Assembly: GCA_030490835.1 (NCBI GenBank)
Contig: CM059975.1
Span: forward strand, 61,867,174 to 61,931,173
DNA: 64,000 nucleotides
Reading direction: 5' to 3'
Source: Annona cherimola
Taxonomy: Eukaryota > Streptophyta > Magnoliopsida > Magnoliales > Annonaceae
Shown in pieces: positions 45,808 through 58,910 of the stretch. The notes under the pieces are model-generated. The model did no database searches, was not told the origin of the DNA, and worked only from the letters and a program-made list of their open reading frames with translations. Positions within the stretch are counted from its first letter, which is position 1. Each line of letters begins with the position of its first letter. A program made the position numbers and the translations under genes.

Positions 45808-46225
45808 CTAGCCAGCTACATGCATGTATAAGCGACCAAATGATGTGGAGGGTATGACTTTAATTTATTGTGAGAAGGGTATTTACCGATAGAAGTTGAC
45901 GGTGGGACTTCGATTATTGATCCATGATGATCCAGATACACTGAGCTAGTGTTATGTGTTTACCTTCACTAACTAATAGCTACATGTGGCACCTCAGTTA
46001 CATACCAAGAGTCCTCAAACGATGGAGGCAGGAGGATGGCTGATGGCTGAGCCTAAGAAACAAACCGAATAAGTCGCTTAGTGGTCTCGTGGCTTGGACG
46101 TGAGAGTAGTGTGATTGAAAGGTTCCCATCCTTAAATATTGGAAAAATTACTCTCATATCCGTGACATTTTCCCTTAATTAGCATGATTGAAAGTTTCCG
46201 GGGCTTCAATATTGAAAAAATTCCT

Positions 46226-46680
46226 CTCGCCTCTTTAACAATTGCCCATAATTCCTTATATACCTATGATATTTTATAAATCCCCCATATATTCTTAACA
46301 TTTCATCTTAAATTTCTCTCATGTCCTTGATGTTAATACAACCGTTATCTATTCTATCAAAAAAATAATTTTGCTCATTCAAAATTTTCTAACTGAGACA
46401 ATTATTCTAATATAACTCAATTAATGATAATAAATCATTAATATATAGCATTAAATGATTTAAGAGTTATATTAAAGTTGAATCATTTTAATTAGAAAAA
46501 TCGTAGAGTGGTAAAATCATCTTTTTAATAGAATAGATAATGGTTATGTTAACAACATAGATATAATAAGATTTATGATAAAATGTTATAGATATAAGAG
46601 AAATTCATGAAATATTACAAGTACATTACGAATTATATGCAAATATTGTGAGTGTAAAAGATATTCTTCTCTTATATTAG
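46226..46680. mobile_element. Foldback MITE of about 450 bp, right copy
   Basis: Mirror of 34425-34875. The tandemly duplicated unit of about 70 bp lies at 46085-46225. Confidence 0.7.
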
Positions 46681-47074
46681 GTAGGTATGTGGTAGTTTGA
46701 TTATCTTGCTCCCAAATGAGTGTGTTTAGTTATTCAAGGTGAGTAACATAATAAAAGAAAAAATTGTTTAGTAGCATGCCAATAGCTAAAATCCCTAGAG
46801 GTAGAACGCTCATGCATGCATAAATATGAAGTGATCATTAGTAAAGTCCACCTGACTTCGGATGCTAATATTTTCTTTCCAACTTTGAGTAAACTCAAAA
46901 AAAAAAAGGAAAAGAGAGAGAGGGTGATATTTTTATTGTTAAATTAAATTTTAATAATGGCCTATTGTTAAAAGGAAATGGAATAGCCTCCTTGGATATT
47001 TATTTAAATTTGCAAATGCAGCACTACTGTTTTAATTCAATACAAGTGGACTTGACAGGTTCCAACCATGGAAT

Positions 47075-47285
47075 CCTTAATCAGAGAATTTATTGATAGG
47101 AAGAACGATTACAAAATAAAGAGTGCAACCCAAAGCTCTTGAATCGAAGAACTAAAAAAAATGTGAGAAAAGACATTCCACAACTATATATCGCCACCTC
47201 TAGCTCCCTCTCATCTAGTTTGCCTGTTTATAATGCGGATACGGGGGGTTAGGCAAGCCACTGACGAGGCCCACCCAACATACTA
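47075..47285 (-). promoter_or_regulatory. LTR-like segment with TATA box and poly(A) signal, right copy
   Basis: Mirror of 33810-34020. The AATAAA is kept, while the TATA box is altered to TATAAAC. Confidence 0.35.
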
Positions 47286-47760
47286 ACCGTATCCGGACGT
47301 CATGGAGCAGATTTGTGTACATGGAAAGGTTCCTTCTCTCAATCAGTGAGTTTGATCATCCATCCATGCATGACATAAACCATGAAAAGCGGTTCTTTAG
47401 TCCATCCATGGAATGTAGTAAATGATGCGCTGCTTTTTCATATTTTCGTGATTTATATGGCCTTAAAGATACTGTACTTATCATTTTTGATCTGTAATTG
47501 GCAAATGAATCCATTGAAAAAGGATTTATTTTGTGTTTGCTTTTGCTGAGTAGAAATTTTCAGAAGGTGATAGTTTTATTATGCAGTCTCTTAATGGAAA
47601 ATTTTAATCTACTTCTACTTGCTGTTCAATGTTTTTTTTCTTTATAATTATTTTTATTTTTTTTATCATTTGGTTTGTTTGTTTTAGGACAGGTGAGTAG
47701 CACACAATCAGGTCGAATTGTTGAAAGCCGAGGTGTGCTTCTACAGAAATAAGAGCTAGT

Positions 47761-48042
47761 TTGGATTCTGGATCGTTCCTGGTGCATCCTGCTTATAATT
47801 ATCCAATTACAAAGAGACTGCAAATAGTTTGTTTAGATGGTGAACACGAAAGTTTAATAAGTGATGTACAAAGGTTTTGCCTATTCTGTGTTTATCAATT
47901 AGCGATTTTAATGCATCCATGTGCTTTGGCTAGTTTCATCCACCCCGAAAATAATAAAGGACGATGTTCAATGATATTCATGTGCACACTATTTTTGTGT
48001 AAGATGAATGAACTAGCTTCGTATGATCTATTCATCCAATAA
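47761..48042 (+). other. Unrecognised 93-codon open frame, right copy
   Basis: Mirror of 33047-33328 with three residue changes by eye. No recognisable family. Confidence 0.3.
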
Positions 48043-48605
48043 GTCCTCGAAATTTTATAGGATGCCTCTATGATTTCTTAATGTTTACATCAGAAGTCGC
48101 AGTGGGTACCAAGCCTTGTACACTACGTATTTGGAGCTTTTTTTTCATTTTTACGTGGGCCAATTTTAATCTTTATACTTACTAAAATTTATAATTTTAA
48201 AATTATATATATTTTTTAAAATTTTAAAAATTAACCATTTTCACCTATATTTAATATCAAATGATGGTGAAAACTGTAAAATTTTAAAATAAAAATATAT
48301 ATGTATACAAATCTAGAAAGCGAAATTTTAGTATATAAGCTGAATACACTTGGTTTTACGTAAAGTTTAACAAAATTTTAAAAAAGGGCTTGAAACATGG
48401 TACATCGAAACTCCTTGCACATATTCACTCATTATCATCTACTGGAAGAGCCCCAACTACGTGAAATAGACAGGGAACATGGGAACCTAATACGGGCAAT
48501 GACCTGCTCGGGTGTTGGGGATGAATATTTTTAAGGAAGCCAACCCATGGGAAGCCGTCCCTGCATTTTTCTCGCAGGAAGCAACATCTTCATCGTCAAT
48601 CTAGG

Positions 48606-48923
48606 GTGGATGGCTACGATGTAGTTGGAAATTTTCGAAAAGTGAAAAAATCACGAGGGAGCATCAAATTCGATGCCAGACCCACGCGTCACTCTCTCTC
48701 TCTCTCTCCCCCTGTCTCTTCCGTCTTCCTTTCCTCCATCTTCCTTGTTTCGTTTTTAGCCAACTACCTAATTTGGAGATGGTTGATTTTTCTTGGAGCT
48801 ATATATTTGAATTTAGGGCGGTTGAAATGGTGGCATGCTCGGTTTCGGCCTTGGGCTAATGGTTGGTGGTGGCGGACAACAACTGCTTCCTGTTTTGTTG
48901 TAGGTGAAGATGATCAGTGCTGA
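48606..48923 (+). other. Unrecognised open frame containing a CT microsatellite, right copy
   Basis: Mirror of 32157-32483; the CT tract (48691-48708) is shorter, removing three codons in frame. Probably a chance frame. Confidence 0.3.
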
Positions 48924-48970
48924 GGAATCAGATTTGGTGCTATTTTCATCTTGTGAATCAAGTCAGTGGG

Positions 48971-49265
48971 TTAGATTCTTGAATCCATGGCCACCGTGGG
49001 CAGATCTGAAAAATAAGGGGCTGCAGATGGTAGCTCGATTCGCCGGCTTGGAAGAATGATGACCGCCACCAATATAGACGCCGAAGAAGATGGACTTATG
49101 CTAGCTAGCTTGCACATCTTAGGTTGTAAGAATCGTCCACTGATTTGGTGGGTTTGGGAAGCAACAATGGCTGCCCATGGTGAATGGAGGTGGTGGAGCA
49201 TGGTTGAACAGTGCTTTGATGGTGCATATGCTATCGTGCATGTGCAACTGTTTTGTAAAATCTAA
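48971..49265. other. Conserved unrecognised segment with overlapping frames, right copy
   Basis: Mirror of 31815-32110, with the same two opposed open frames and several residue changes. Confidence 0.35.
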
Positions 49266-50481
49266 AAATAAATAGCTTGTTTTGTAAAATCTGAACGACA
49301 AAAAATAAAAATATGGATATATCTTGTAAAGTCCCTTTAAATAAAAAGACAATAGTTGATATTTTTAAAAATTTTAATATAAATTATAAGAATGTTATTT
49401 TAGATAACTTTTGATAAATTTATAAACTTTCTAGTAAATTGATGTATTTTTAATAATTAAAAAAATATCTATATTATTTTAATTTTTGTGAGCGTTAAAT
49501 TAGGATTATAGTTTTATTTTTGAAACTCATATATAATATAATTATTACAATTTTATATATTTATTTAAATTTTTATTTCATTTAATTTAAATTAATTATT
49601 GTTTCGAATTATAGCCTTATATATTTATTCCTTTTTTGAATTGTTTAATGCAAAATCCAAGTTGGCATAGTTCTAAAATTAATTATTAAATATATATCTT
49701 TTATAAAATAAATAAATTTATGTAAAATATTTTCAAAAATTTTAAAATTAAATGTTGTAATATAATTTATTACAGTTTAATTTTTAAAAAGTCATATATA
49801 ATAATTATTACGGTTTTGTATATTTATTAAAATTTTTATTTTATTATTAAAAATTTTCATGCAAATATAACCCACAAATTAACAGCAAAAGAATACAAAC
49901 ATTTAAATTTAAATTTAAGTTTTAAATTTAAAATAAAAACTATGATTTTATATTTTTATTAAGATCATATTGATGAGGCCTATAAAATAATTATTTAACT
50001 TTAATATGTCGTTAGATGCTGTTAGATTCCATTATATTCAAAAAATAAAAAAATATTAATAAATTTTCAAAAATTTAGAAATAAATATTGAAATTGTTAT
50101 TTTTGAGAGTACTTAATTCTATAAACTTTAAATAATATAACATAACTCCTTATATTAAATATATTTTTCTACTTTACCAATTATAATGAAATCTTATTAA
50201 AAATAATTTTTTGTACACAAATATTTTTAAAAAATGTTAAATAATGAAAAATTTTGTCTACATAAGTTTTAGTAGTTGATCTAGCAAATGAATGAAATAG
50301 ATTAAGATTTTATATATATATAATACAAATTTTATCAAAAAACCAAACATATTTACGTTTTTTAACAAATATACTCACACTGTAAAATTACTACAATGTC
50401 CCTACTTCCTTTTTTTCTCATGGGGAAGGCTTCCCATGGGTTGGGGCCCTATTTTTAAATGCCTAAAATACTCCTCTTCCC
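49266..50481. other. Very AT-rich stretch, no gene
   Basis: Mirror of 30617-31814; colinear and without coding potential. Confidence 0.6.
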
Positions 50482-50930
50482 CTAGTAGGTTTGCATTTTG
50501 ATCACCGGCGAGATGGAAGCTAAATGCGAGAAGAGAAATTGAGGATGCTGATTATAGATGTTGTCGCGGGGGATGATGTTGCGGTTCCGCATAAAGACGT
50601 AATATGGGTAAAGATTCATCATCAACAACGATCCGGTGCGAGAGAGGAACACAAGCAGTGCCAGGATGATGAAATTCATGGCCGAGTTGAAGAAGTCTTG
50701 TGAAGGGGGGAAGGGGTCAAGCACGATGTAGGCGGATTTCGAAGTGGAGAATATTGGCTATGAAGAGGGCGAGCTGTGACGTGGGCGGCGTAAAGAATTC
50801 AATGGCTATAACAAGGGGTAGGGTGGAGGAAGGGACGGTGGTGAGAACCTCTTCCTCAATGACGATAGCGTGATGCGAGCAATGTTATCAAATCGTTCTT
50901 ATCTCCAATTTAGGCAAACTGGTTCAATTA
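50482..50930 (-). pseudogene. GH17 glucanase pseudogene remnant, right copy (truncated by deletion)
   Basis: Minus-strand remnant matching 30168-30616 of the left arm: LDPFPPSQDFFNS and SRTGSLLMMNLYPYYVFM are preserved with NRNIIP for NRDIIP. The 5' half present on the left (29560-29870) is absent because similarity stops at 50930. Confidence 0.75.
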
Positions 50931-50941
50931 TTTCCTTTGCC
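50920..50941. other. Deletion junction in the right arm
   Basis: Right of 50930/50931 the sequence matches left-arm 15802 and outward; left of it, left-arm 30168 and inward. The two source ends share at most one base at the join, typical of end joining. About 14.37 kb of left-arm sequence is missing. Confidence 0.9.
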
Positions 50942-51663
50942 ATATAGTTTTAGAGACTTTTATACTGCTACCTTTGTGCAAGGCCACTGTTTTTTCGTAA
51001 ATAGTTATTGGCAAGGAAAATAATTTCAATCACAACGGAAGCCTTGATGCAATTATCCTTTGCACAAGTCCAACTTTGTTTCATAGACTTACTTTCTTGG
51101 GCCCGACAATCACTGTGAAATGAATTTGCTTTGCATGAAATCTTTTGAGGAGGTAAATTTTGAAATGGTTGAATTAATTGGATTATTATTATATTATTTT
51201 TAAATATCCATTGTAATTGCGGTTAAGGGTGTAGTTTGTGCTCAATTCACTCCGGACTCAGCCAACCAACTCTAAAAAAATGCAAGGTTAGATTTTGCTC
51301 ATATAGTTTTCATATCTTTGAATTTTTAAATTTGTAAATATACTCACATAGTTTATATATTTTTGCAAATATACTTGCATTATGATAATATAGTAATAGT
51401 ACAATAATGGTGTAAGTAAATTTACAATTATAGTCAAACTAAGTAAGAGTCATTTGCAATTTTTGAAACTATGTAGATATATTCTCAATGATGATCAAAC
51501 TATGTTGGTATGTTTTCAAATTATCCTTTTATAAATAAGGTCAGGGCTGCGATTGATGCAAATCCGCCTGAAGTTGCATCGTATGCTTAATATGGAGCAT
51601 ATTTAAATATAACACGATACATTTGTTTAAGGAAGGAATAATATTAATATTTGAATGTAGAGA

Positions 51664-52749
51664 GATGGTGTGGAAAAAGTAAAGGCCTTGATCAGCGATC
51701 TCATCTCTAAGACACTCCAAATTAGGCTTGGGTGGCATTCAGATGCCACATCCACCAATCACACCATATTCTTCATTGCTAATCTCGGATGCTCGACTGA
51801 TTCCACTGACATTGCAGTCCTCCAAATCATAGTAGAAGCAGTAGAGCTCAAGTACAAATCCACCAAGGGCTTAATTGCTAGCTCCCATCGCCTCCCTGAA
51901 TTCCAACTCTTCTTTGATGACAATGTCTCAAATGACTTCAACACACTCTTCAGATCCCTTCCCTTGGATCGCCATTTCTTCACCTGGAACATTCCATGGC
52001 CGAATCTTTCCAAAGGCCACCATCGACATCATCCACTCCTCATTTACACTACATTGGCTGTCAAAGGTGCCAAAAGAGGTGCTTGATAGGAAGTCCGATG
52101 TGTGGAATGGAGGTAGGATTTTCTGTAAAGGTGCAAAAGAGGCTGCGGTGGAGACCTACTTGGCTCAGTTTAGAAAGGACATGGAGTGCTTTCTTAGTGC
52201 GAGGGCTATCAAGATGGACGATCAAGCGCTGATGTTCCTCCTTTTTCCATGTCGTCAAGCTAAGATCCACCCATCTAAGTCCATCCTAGAAGTTGGTTAC
52301 AGCTGTTTGGGCTCGTGCCTCAAAAACATGGCTAAGCAGGTATCGATATTCATCCGTAGCTCCCTTCGTCTTTGATTGGCCAATTAAGGAATTCAAATTA
52401 AAGCTGTGTAATTCATTTCCAGTGTATTTTCGATCAGGACAAGGTGGATACTTTCAACCTTCCATCTTACTTTCCATCCCCGCAGGAAGTCAAGATTGTG
52501 GTGGAGAAAAATGAACGTTTCAACATTGAGATGCTACAGGTGGTGGCCCACCCATTATCGTTCGACCACGCAGGTTGTCCATGGTTCGCGAGTCTCCATG
52601 CTTGTGCCTTGCTAGAAGGGATCATCAGCAGACACTTTGGAGATCACATCATCGATAATCTCCTTGAGAGATTTACTGCTAAGCTGGAAAAGCTTTTCAA
52701 TGACCGTAAGGCACATGAGGCAAGTGATATGCAGCTAAAAGAATTGTAA
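51664..52749 (+). pseudogene. SABATH methyltransferase pseudogene, right copy
   Basis: Exon 2 remnants (EKVKALISDLISKTLQIR, FIANLGCSTDS, then in another frame GTFHGRIFPKATIDI, TLHWLSKVPKEVLDRK and YSCLGSCLKNMAKQ) are followed after an intron of about 85 bp by exon 3 (52422-52749; FNLPSYFPSPQEV, LEGIISRHFGDHIID). The 11-bp deletion near 51985 shifts the frame and is shared with the left copy. No exon 1 is visible upstream. The TGA found in the left copy is absent. Here the residue before the substrate-site Trp is His, whereas the intact genes have Asn. Confidence 0.9.
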
Positions 52750-52944
52750 TGTGTCGCCTCGCTCTTATCCTGGGGATCTTGAGTTTATCTCTCCTTGAAC
52801 CTTAATTCTCACCCAAAACATGTCCAAAAGATCCCCTGGCTCAACCCCTGCTTAACCTTCACATAGTTCAAACTACATGGGTCCCTAGATGCCATCTTTT
52901 GCTCCAAAATTTCTAAGTATTTTGGCCCAACATTCTTTGAACCA
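52750..52944. other. Short gene-free flank up to the Gypsy insertion
   Basis: Mirror of 13793-13987. It ends in the target duplication TGTCG (52945-52949). Confidence 0.7.
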
Positions 52945-52949
52945 TGTCG

Positions 52950-55474
52950 TGTGGCGCCCCAAATCGAGGTGCCTAGAAGCCTTACTCCGGGATCGTTTTG
53001 ATTAGTAAATGTGACTCAGGATTGTTGCCCTGATCACACGGTAAGATTTTTTTTTAATATGTACAACATTAATACATAGAAAATTTCCATCATTCATCCA
53101 ACATGAAATATATTTCATATATCACAGTTATGATAAAAAACTATTCCATAAACATTTTCATTGAAATAAAAAAATATTCATATACATCTCCAAATTAACA
53201 TCATTATCTTTACATAAATATTCACATATACAACATTCATATCAAAACTACATAATACTTGGCATGCTGCCTTCATCATCATTTCCTGTCTGTTGTTGAA
53301 AAAGCATGGATGAGTAATAATACTTAGTAAACAAGCCATACATAAATTTTTTCAATCATTTTATGCATTTCATAAAATGCAAATGCAATGCATACATAGA
53401 ATTCATGACATTCCTTTGGATGCGACACTAGCTAGGCGCCCATCCCATACATGCTCCCATTTCAGGGAGGTCGCCGCCGGCCTGGGCCTATTAAGCGACT
53501 CGGCAATAGCGAGGGGGACATCTGGTCCGCTTACTACCTCGACTAAGGCCTATTTCTCGTGCACATGCTCATTTACATACACATGCCGGCATGATATTTG
53601 CAAATCATAAACAATTTCATAAAAGGCATTTAATAAATAATTTAACAAAGCAAACTTCAGTTCATGTAAAGCAGTTATAGGTATGGCCAACCTTAAATAA
53701 ATTTCATAAAGCGATTTACAATAATTTGCAACCATTTTGGAAATAATTTGCAAAAGATATAACTTGCTTACCTTCTCAGTGGGTGTCTTTGACCTTTTCT
53801 TTTCCTTTTCCTATTCAAGGAAAAAGGATAATTTTATTTCTTCTATTCAAGCTGCTTCCCATGCATGCTCTATAATTCTTTATATGGATATTTTTATCCA
53901 TAGGTTCCTCAAAATTTCCATCCTTATATTTAAATATTAATCTCAAATTACGATGTTTACTGTAGCAAATCACTGCAGCACTTTACTGTAGCATATTACT
54001 GTTCATCCGAGTTACTGTTCACAGAGACGTGGTTACTGTTCATGGGTTCCAAAAATTGATATTTTTTCTAAAAATAAAAAATACCATGACATACCTTATG
54101 CCTAGTATATCATATGAAATTTCATACATTTTGAATTTATCATTATTTACTTGGCGAAAAAAATCATTTTCTCCATATACTAAAAATCAACATAAATTCA
54201 CTTAAGCATAATCCTTAATTCCAAAAATCATGAAATTAATATATCATTATTTAAACATCATATTTATCATAATCATACATCCCAAATCATCATTTATCAA
54301 TTTTGGAGCATTATTTTCAGATATCATATGCTATCTTCCCGAATACCCTATCTTCGCTCCAAATTTTTGATGTTTTGGCATAATTCCATTTAAACATTAT
54401 ATCTATACTTATTTTCTCATGATTAGGCATTATTTAAGTATGATTTTACCCTACTTATCATACAAATAATTTGAGTAGAAATTACTTATCCGAAGTGGGG
54501 ATACTCCTCTTTTCTCACACTTTCTCTCTCCAACCTTCTATTCTTCTTTCTACTCAAGGCTAAAACATGTGGGGATGGGAAATGAAGTTGCTCAAGTGAT
54601 TTTGGAGCTTGAGATGGCTGTGAATTCGTCCAAGGCATGCTCCCCTATTTATAGTGCTTCAAATTTCATGAATTTGCATTTTACCCCCTCTAGCTCAAGG
54701 TGTAAAATTGCAAATGTGTTTTTTTTTTAATTTCCAAAGATGCCTTGAGCCAAGAGCAGCCAACCTAGGCCTGCTCCAGCCCCCCTATAGCAGCCCTAAT
54801 TTTCTACCTATTTTTTTATTCTTAAAATTAATTAAATTAAGCTAAATTAATCCTAGCCATTGATCTTTGATTAGGATGAATTTTGACCATTTATTTTGGT
54901 CAAGATACCCCCCTGAACAACCTGACATGTATCTGCTTTGCTTTTAATTTTTTAAATTTTTAGTTATTTATTTTAATTAAAAGTCAAATGCTTAATTAAT
55001 GTAAAGTTGATTCACTTTTTCACTTTGTATTTGATGCTTCATCTTACCTTTGATTTGTGATTTTCATCACATCTTAATCCATTCATCATGTCCATCATGA
55101 ATTTTTAATCATCCATAAAAAGTTTCATCGAATTCCGACGCCTGGATTGCAATTTATGAATTTTTTTCTATTTTTACACAAAAATCCAAATTTGGATTAA
55201 AATATCCAAAAGAATTGTTATTTCGTCTTGTAGTGATTAAATGTCTATTTTGTCTTTTTGTGATTAAGTTAATCCAAGTGATTAACTCTTAATCATGTGT
55301 CTTAATCCCCGTTTACTATTCACGTTTACTATTCACTAAGTTAAATTCCTAATTGCATTATTTGAATCTCTAATACACATATTCATCAATATAATTCATG
55401 AATTTTCATTTATTCATAAAATAATTAAAAAATTACAAATATCGAAATGATGCGTATACGGTTGGGGTTTCACA
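52950..55474 (-). repeat. 3' LTR of right Gypsy element
   Basis: 2525 bp, with a TATA box at 54646-54653 on the minus strand. It shares GTGT before AAAAATAG with the left 3' LTR and retains the 300 bp that the left 3' LTR has lost. Confidence 0.93.
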
Positions 55475-55510
55475 ATTCTCCCCCCCTTACAATAGGTTTC
55501 ATCCCGAAAC

Positions 55511-56968
55511 CTATCTTTCCTTGAATAATTGAGGATATTTTCTTTCAACTTCCTCTCGTAACTCCCAAGTGGCTTCGGATTCTGAATATCGATTCCATTG
55601 AACCTTTACATACTCGATCTCCCTGTTCTGAAGTTTCTTAATCTTGGAATCCAGTACTTTGATTGGCCTTTCCTCATAGTTCAAGTGTTCTTGTATTGGC
55701 AAATTCTCTGCTATTAACACATGGGTCGGATCGGAGACATATTTTCAGAGCATGGAGATGTGAAACACATTATGGATGACACTTAGGGTTGGTGGCAGGG
55801 CTATTTTGTAGGCTAGGTTGTCTATCTTTTCCAGTACTTCAAAGGGCCCGACATATCTTGGGTTTAACTTCCCTCTTTTTCCAAACCGGGTGACCCCTTT
55901 AAATGGTGTTACTTTGACAAACACGTGATCCCCAACTTGGATATTTAAATCCCTTCTTTTGCAATCGATGTAACTCTTTTGCTTGCTCTGGGCTGTGAGT
56001 ATACACTGGCGAATCACTTGAACTTTTTCTGTCATTCTCTTTGAAAGGTCTGGAGCCAACTTTCTTTCTCCCACTTCATCCCAGTTTAGAGGAGTTCTGC
56101 ATTTCCGTCCATATAAAGCTTCAAATGGGGTCATTTGAATACTTGCTTGATAACTATTATTATAAGCAAATTTTGCCATAGCCAAATACTTATCCCATGA
56201 TCCTTCAAATTCTACTGTGCACATCCTCAGCATATCCTCTGCTACTTGATTTACCCTTTCTGTCTGCCCATCAGTTTGAGGATGAAATGTTGTGCTGAAT
56301 TTCAACTGTGTACCTAAGGTTTGATGTAAACTTTTCCAAAATCGAGACGTAAAACTGGAATCTCGATCGAAAACTATTGACTTAAGTACTCCATGTAGTC
56401 TCACTATCTCCTTATAATAGATCTTAGTCAGTCGCTCAGCAGTAAAATTTTTCTTGATAGCTAGGAAATGAGCTACTTTTGATAATCTATCAACTATTAC
56501 CCATATAGCATCATTTCCATTTTGGGTTCTTGGTAACCCTTCAATAAAATCCATAGTAATATCATCCCATTTCCATTTTGAGACTTCTAGCAACTGTAAT
56601 TTTCCAGGGGTTCTTTGATGATCAGCCTTAACCTTTTCACATGTTAGGCACTTAGTCACATATTCAGCAATTTCTCTCTTCATATTATTCCACCAATACA
56701 TCTTTTTGATGTCTTGATACATCTTGGTGCTACCTGGATGCATCGAAAATGGAGAGAAATGTGCTTCTTTTAATATTTGTTCCTCTACTTCCTCTTGATT
56801 GGGTATACACAGGCGACCCCTATATCTGTGCATCCCATGTTCATCTTGTATGTATTCACTGGGATTTTTCTTGATCATTTTCTCCACATAATTCTTGAAA
56901 TTCCCATTTTTTTGTTGAGCCATTTTAATTTGCTCAAATATATTCGACTGGATTTGTAATTGAGACAA
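55511..56968 (-). pseudogene. Integrase and chromodomain of right Gypsy element
   Basis: Frame 56968-55745 holds the complete integrase: zinc-binding region (HFSPFSMHPGSTKMY, CLTCEKVKADHQ), core (ITMDFIEGLP, VFDRDSSF, HPQTDGQTERVNQ) and the C-terminal part (LNPRYVGPFEVLEKI) up to NVFHISML. A TGA then separates the chromodomain (55720-55511; IEYVKVQWNRYSESEATWEL). Left has Gly at that codon, so the stop is private to the right. Confidence 0.93.
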
Positions 56969-57157
56969 TCTAACTTATACCCTAGGTGGGCTTACAATTA
57001 GCTCTAATTGTCTCAATTCTTGTAGTAGCCCTTCTTCCTTTGTGATGAGATGTGCTAAGCTAACATTTCTACTTAGCGCATCGGCTACTACATGGGTTTT
57101 GCCTGGATGATATAAAATGTCGAGGTCATAATCCTTTGGTAACTCGAGTCATCTTCT

Positions 57158-58910
57158 CTACCTCATATTTAACTTCTTTTGAGTAAAAATGTACTTGAGA
57201 CTCTTATGATCAGTATAGACCTCACATTTAACTCCATATAAATAATGTTTCCAAATTTTCAAGGAAAAGACTACTGCTTCCAATTCTAAGTCATGGGTTG
57301 GATAGTTTACCTCATTTGGCTTGAGTTGCCTGGATGCATATGATATAACTTTTCCATTTTGCATCAGTACACATCCTAATGCCTTCTTTGAGGCATCACT
57401 ATAGATTACAAACCCTTCCTTCTCCGTAGGCAATGTTAGAATTGACGCTTTTACCAGTCTTTTATTTAACTCTTGGAAGCTATTCTCACATTTCTGTGTC
57501 CATTCGAACCTAACTCCTTTCCTTGTCAGCTTTGTGAGTGGAGTTGACAAGTGTGAGAATCCTTCCACAAATCTCCTGTAGTAGCCAGCTAGCCCTAGGA
57601 AACTTCTTATTTCCATGATATTTGTTGGCTGTTGCCACTTTGTTATTGCCTCAATCTTTTGAGGATCTACCTGTACTCCTTTCTTAGATATAATGTGGCC
57701 GAGAAAGGCTACCTGTTTCAACCAAAATTCACATTTCTTGAATTTAGCATATAATTTCTCCCTTCGGAGAATTTCCAATACTATCCTCAAATGTTTCTCA
57801 TGCTCTTCTTCTGTCTTTGAATAAATTAGTATATCATCAATGAATACCACCACAAATTGATCCAAAAATTCTCGAAAAATTCTGTTCATCATATCTATAA
57901 ACACAGCTGGGGCATTCGTTAGTCCAAATGGCATGACTAAGAATTCATAATGCCCATATCTTGTTCTGAATGCTGTTTTATGGATGTCCTTTGGACATAT
58001 CCTCAACTGGTGGTAACCTGACTATAAATTAATTTTCGAAAATGTAGAAGCTCCTTTTAACTGATCAAAAAGATCATCTATTCTTGGGAGTGGGTATTTA
58101 TTCTTAACCGTTACTTTATTCAATTCTTTGTAATCAATATAGAGTCTTAAACTCTCATCCTTTTTCCTTACAAATAGCACTGAAGCTCCCCATGGTGATG
58201 CACTGGGTCTAATAAACCCTTTATCTAATAAATCTTGAATTTGCACTTTCAACTCAGCCAATTCGGCTGGTGCCATCCTATATGGGCCTTAGATATTGGG
58301 GCTGTTCCTGGAATAATTTCTATCTCCATATCCATCTCCCTTTCCGGTGGTAAGCTACATAGCTCTTTTGGAAAAATATCTGAAAATTCCTTTACCATTG
58401 GAATTTGATCCATAGGTACCCCATCTCTTTGTATTGTGTTTATAGAGACCAGATAAGTTGTACATTGTTGGCGTATCAACTTAGCTGCTTTCATAGTTGA
58501 TACCATCCTTATTGTGTTTTCTGGCTATCTTATTTTACTGATTTCTATTTCATCTTTTGGTGCTTCAAATTGCACCTTTTTATTTCTACAATCAATTGTT
58601 GCACCCCATTGACTTAACCAATCCATTCCTAGTATGACATCAAATTCTGTCATTGGTAATAGGATGAGATTAGCTTCTAATATCTTTGTTCCTATCCTGA
58701 TAGGACATGCCTTGCAGATTTGATTTATACTTGCCAACCTATATACTGGGGATTCTACATGTATAGTACTATTGGTTTCCTCTACCCGAAGTGTGTGTGT
58801 GATTACGAATTGGTATGATATAAATGAATGCGTAGCTCCAGAATCAAATAAAGCTACTGCAGAATTTCCTAAAATGTAAATCATACCTGTAATCACTTTC
58901 TCCTCCATCT
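57158..58910 (-). pseudogene. Protease, reverse transcriptase and RNase H of right Gypsy element (broken)
   Basis: Protease (58908-58525) has the canonical LFDSGATHSF. Reverse transcriptase runs from 58276 through a TAG near 58022, then continues in the 282-codon frame 58006-57158 with [22 protein letters not shown] and RNase H ([15 protein letters not shown]), ending at the shared TAG after LNMR. A one-base loss shared with the left arm lies near 58290. Only a few changes separate this copy from an open pol. Confidence 0.93.
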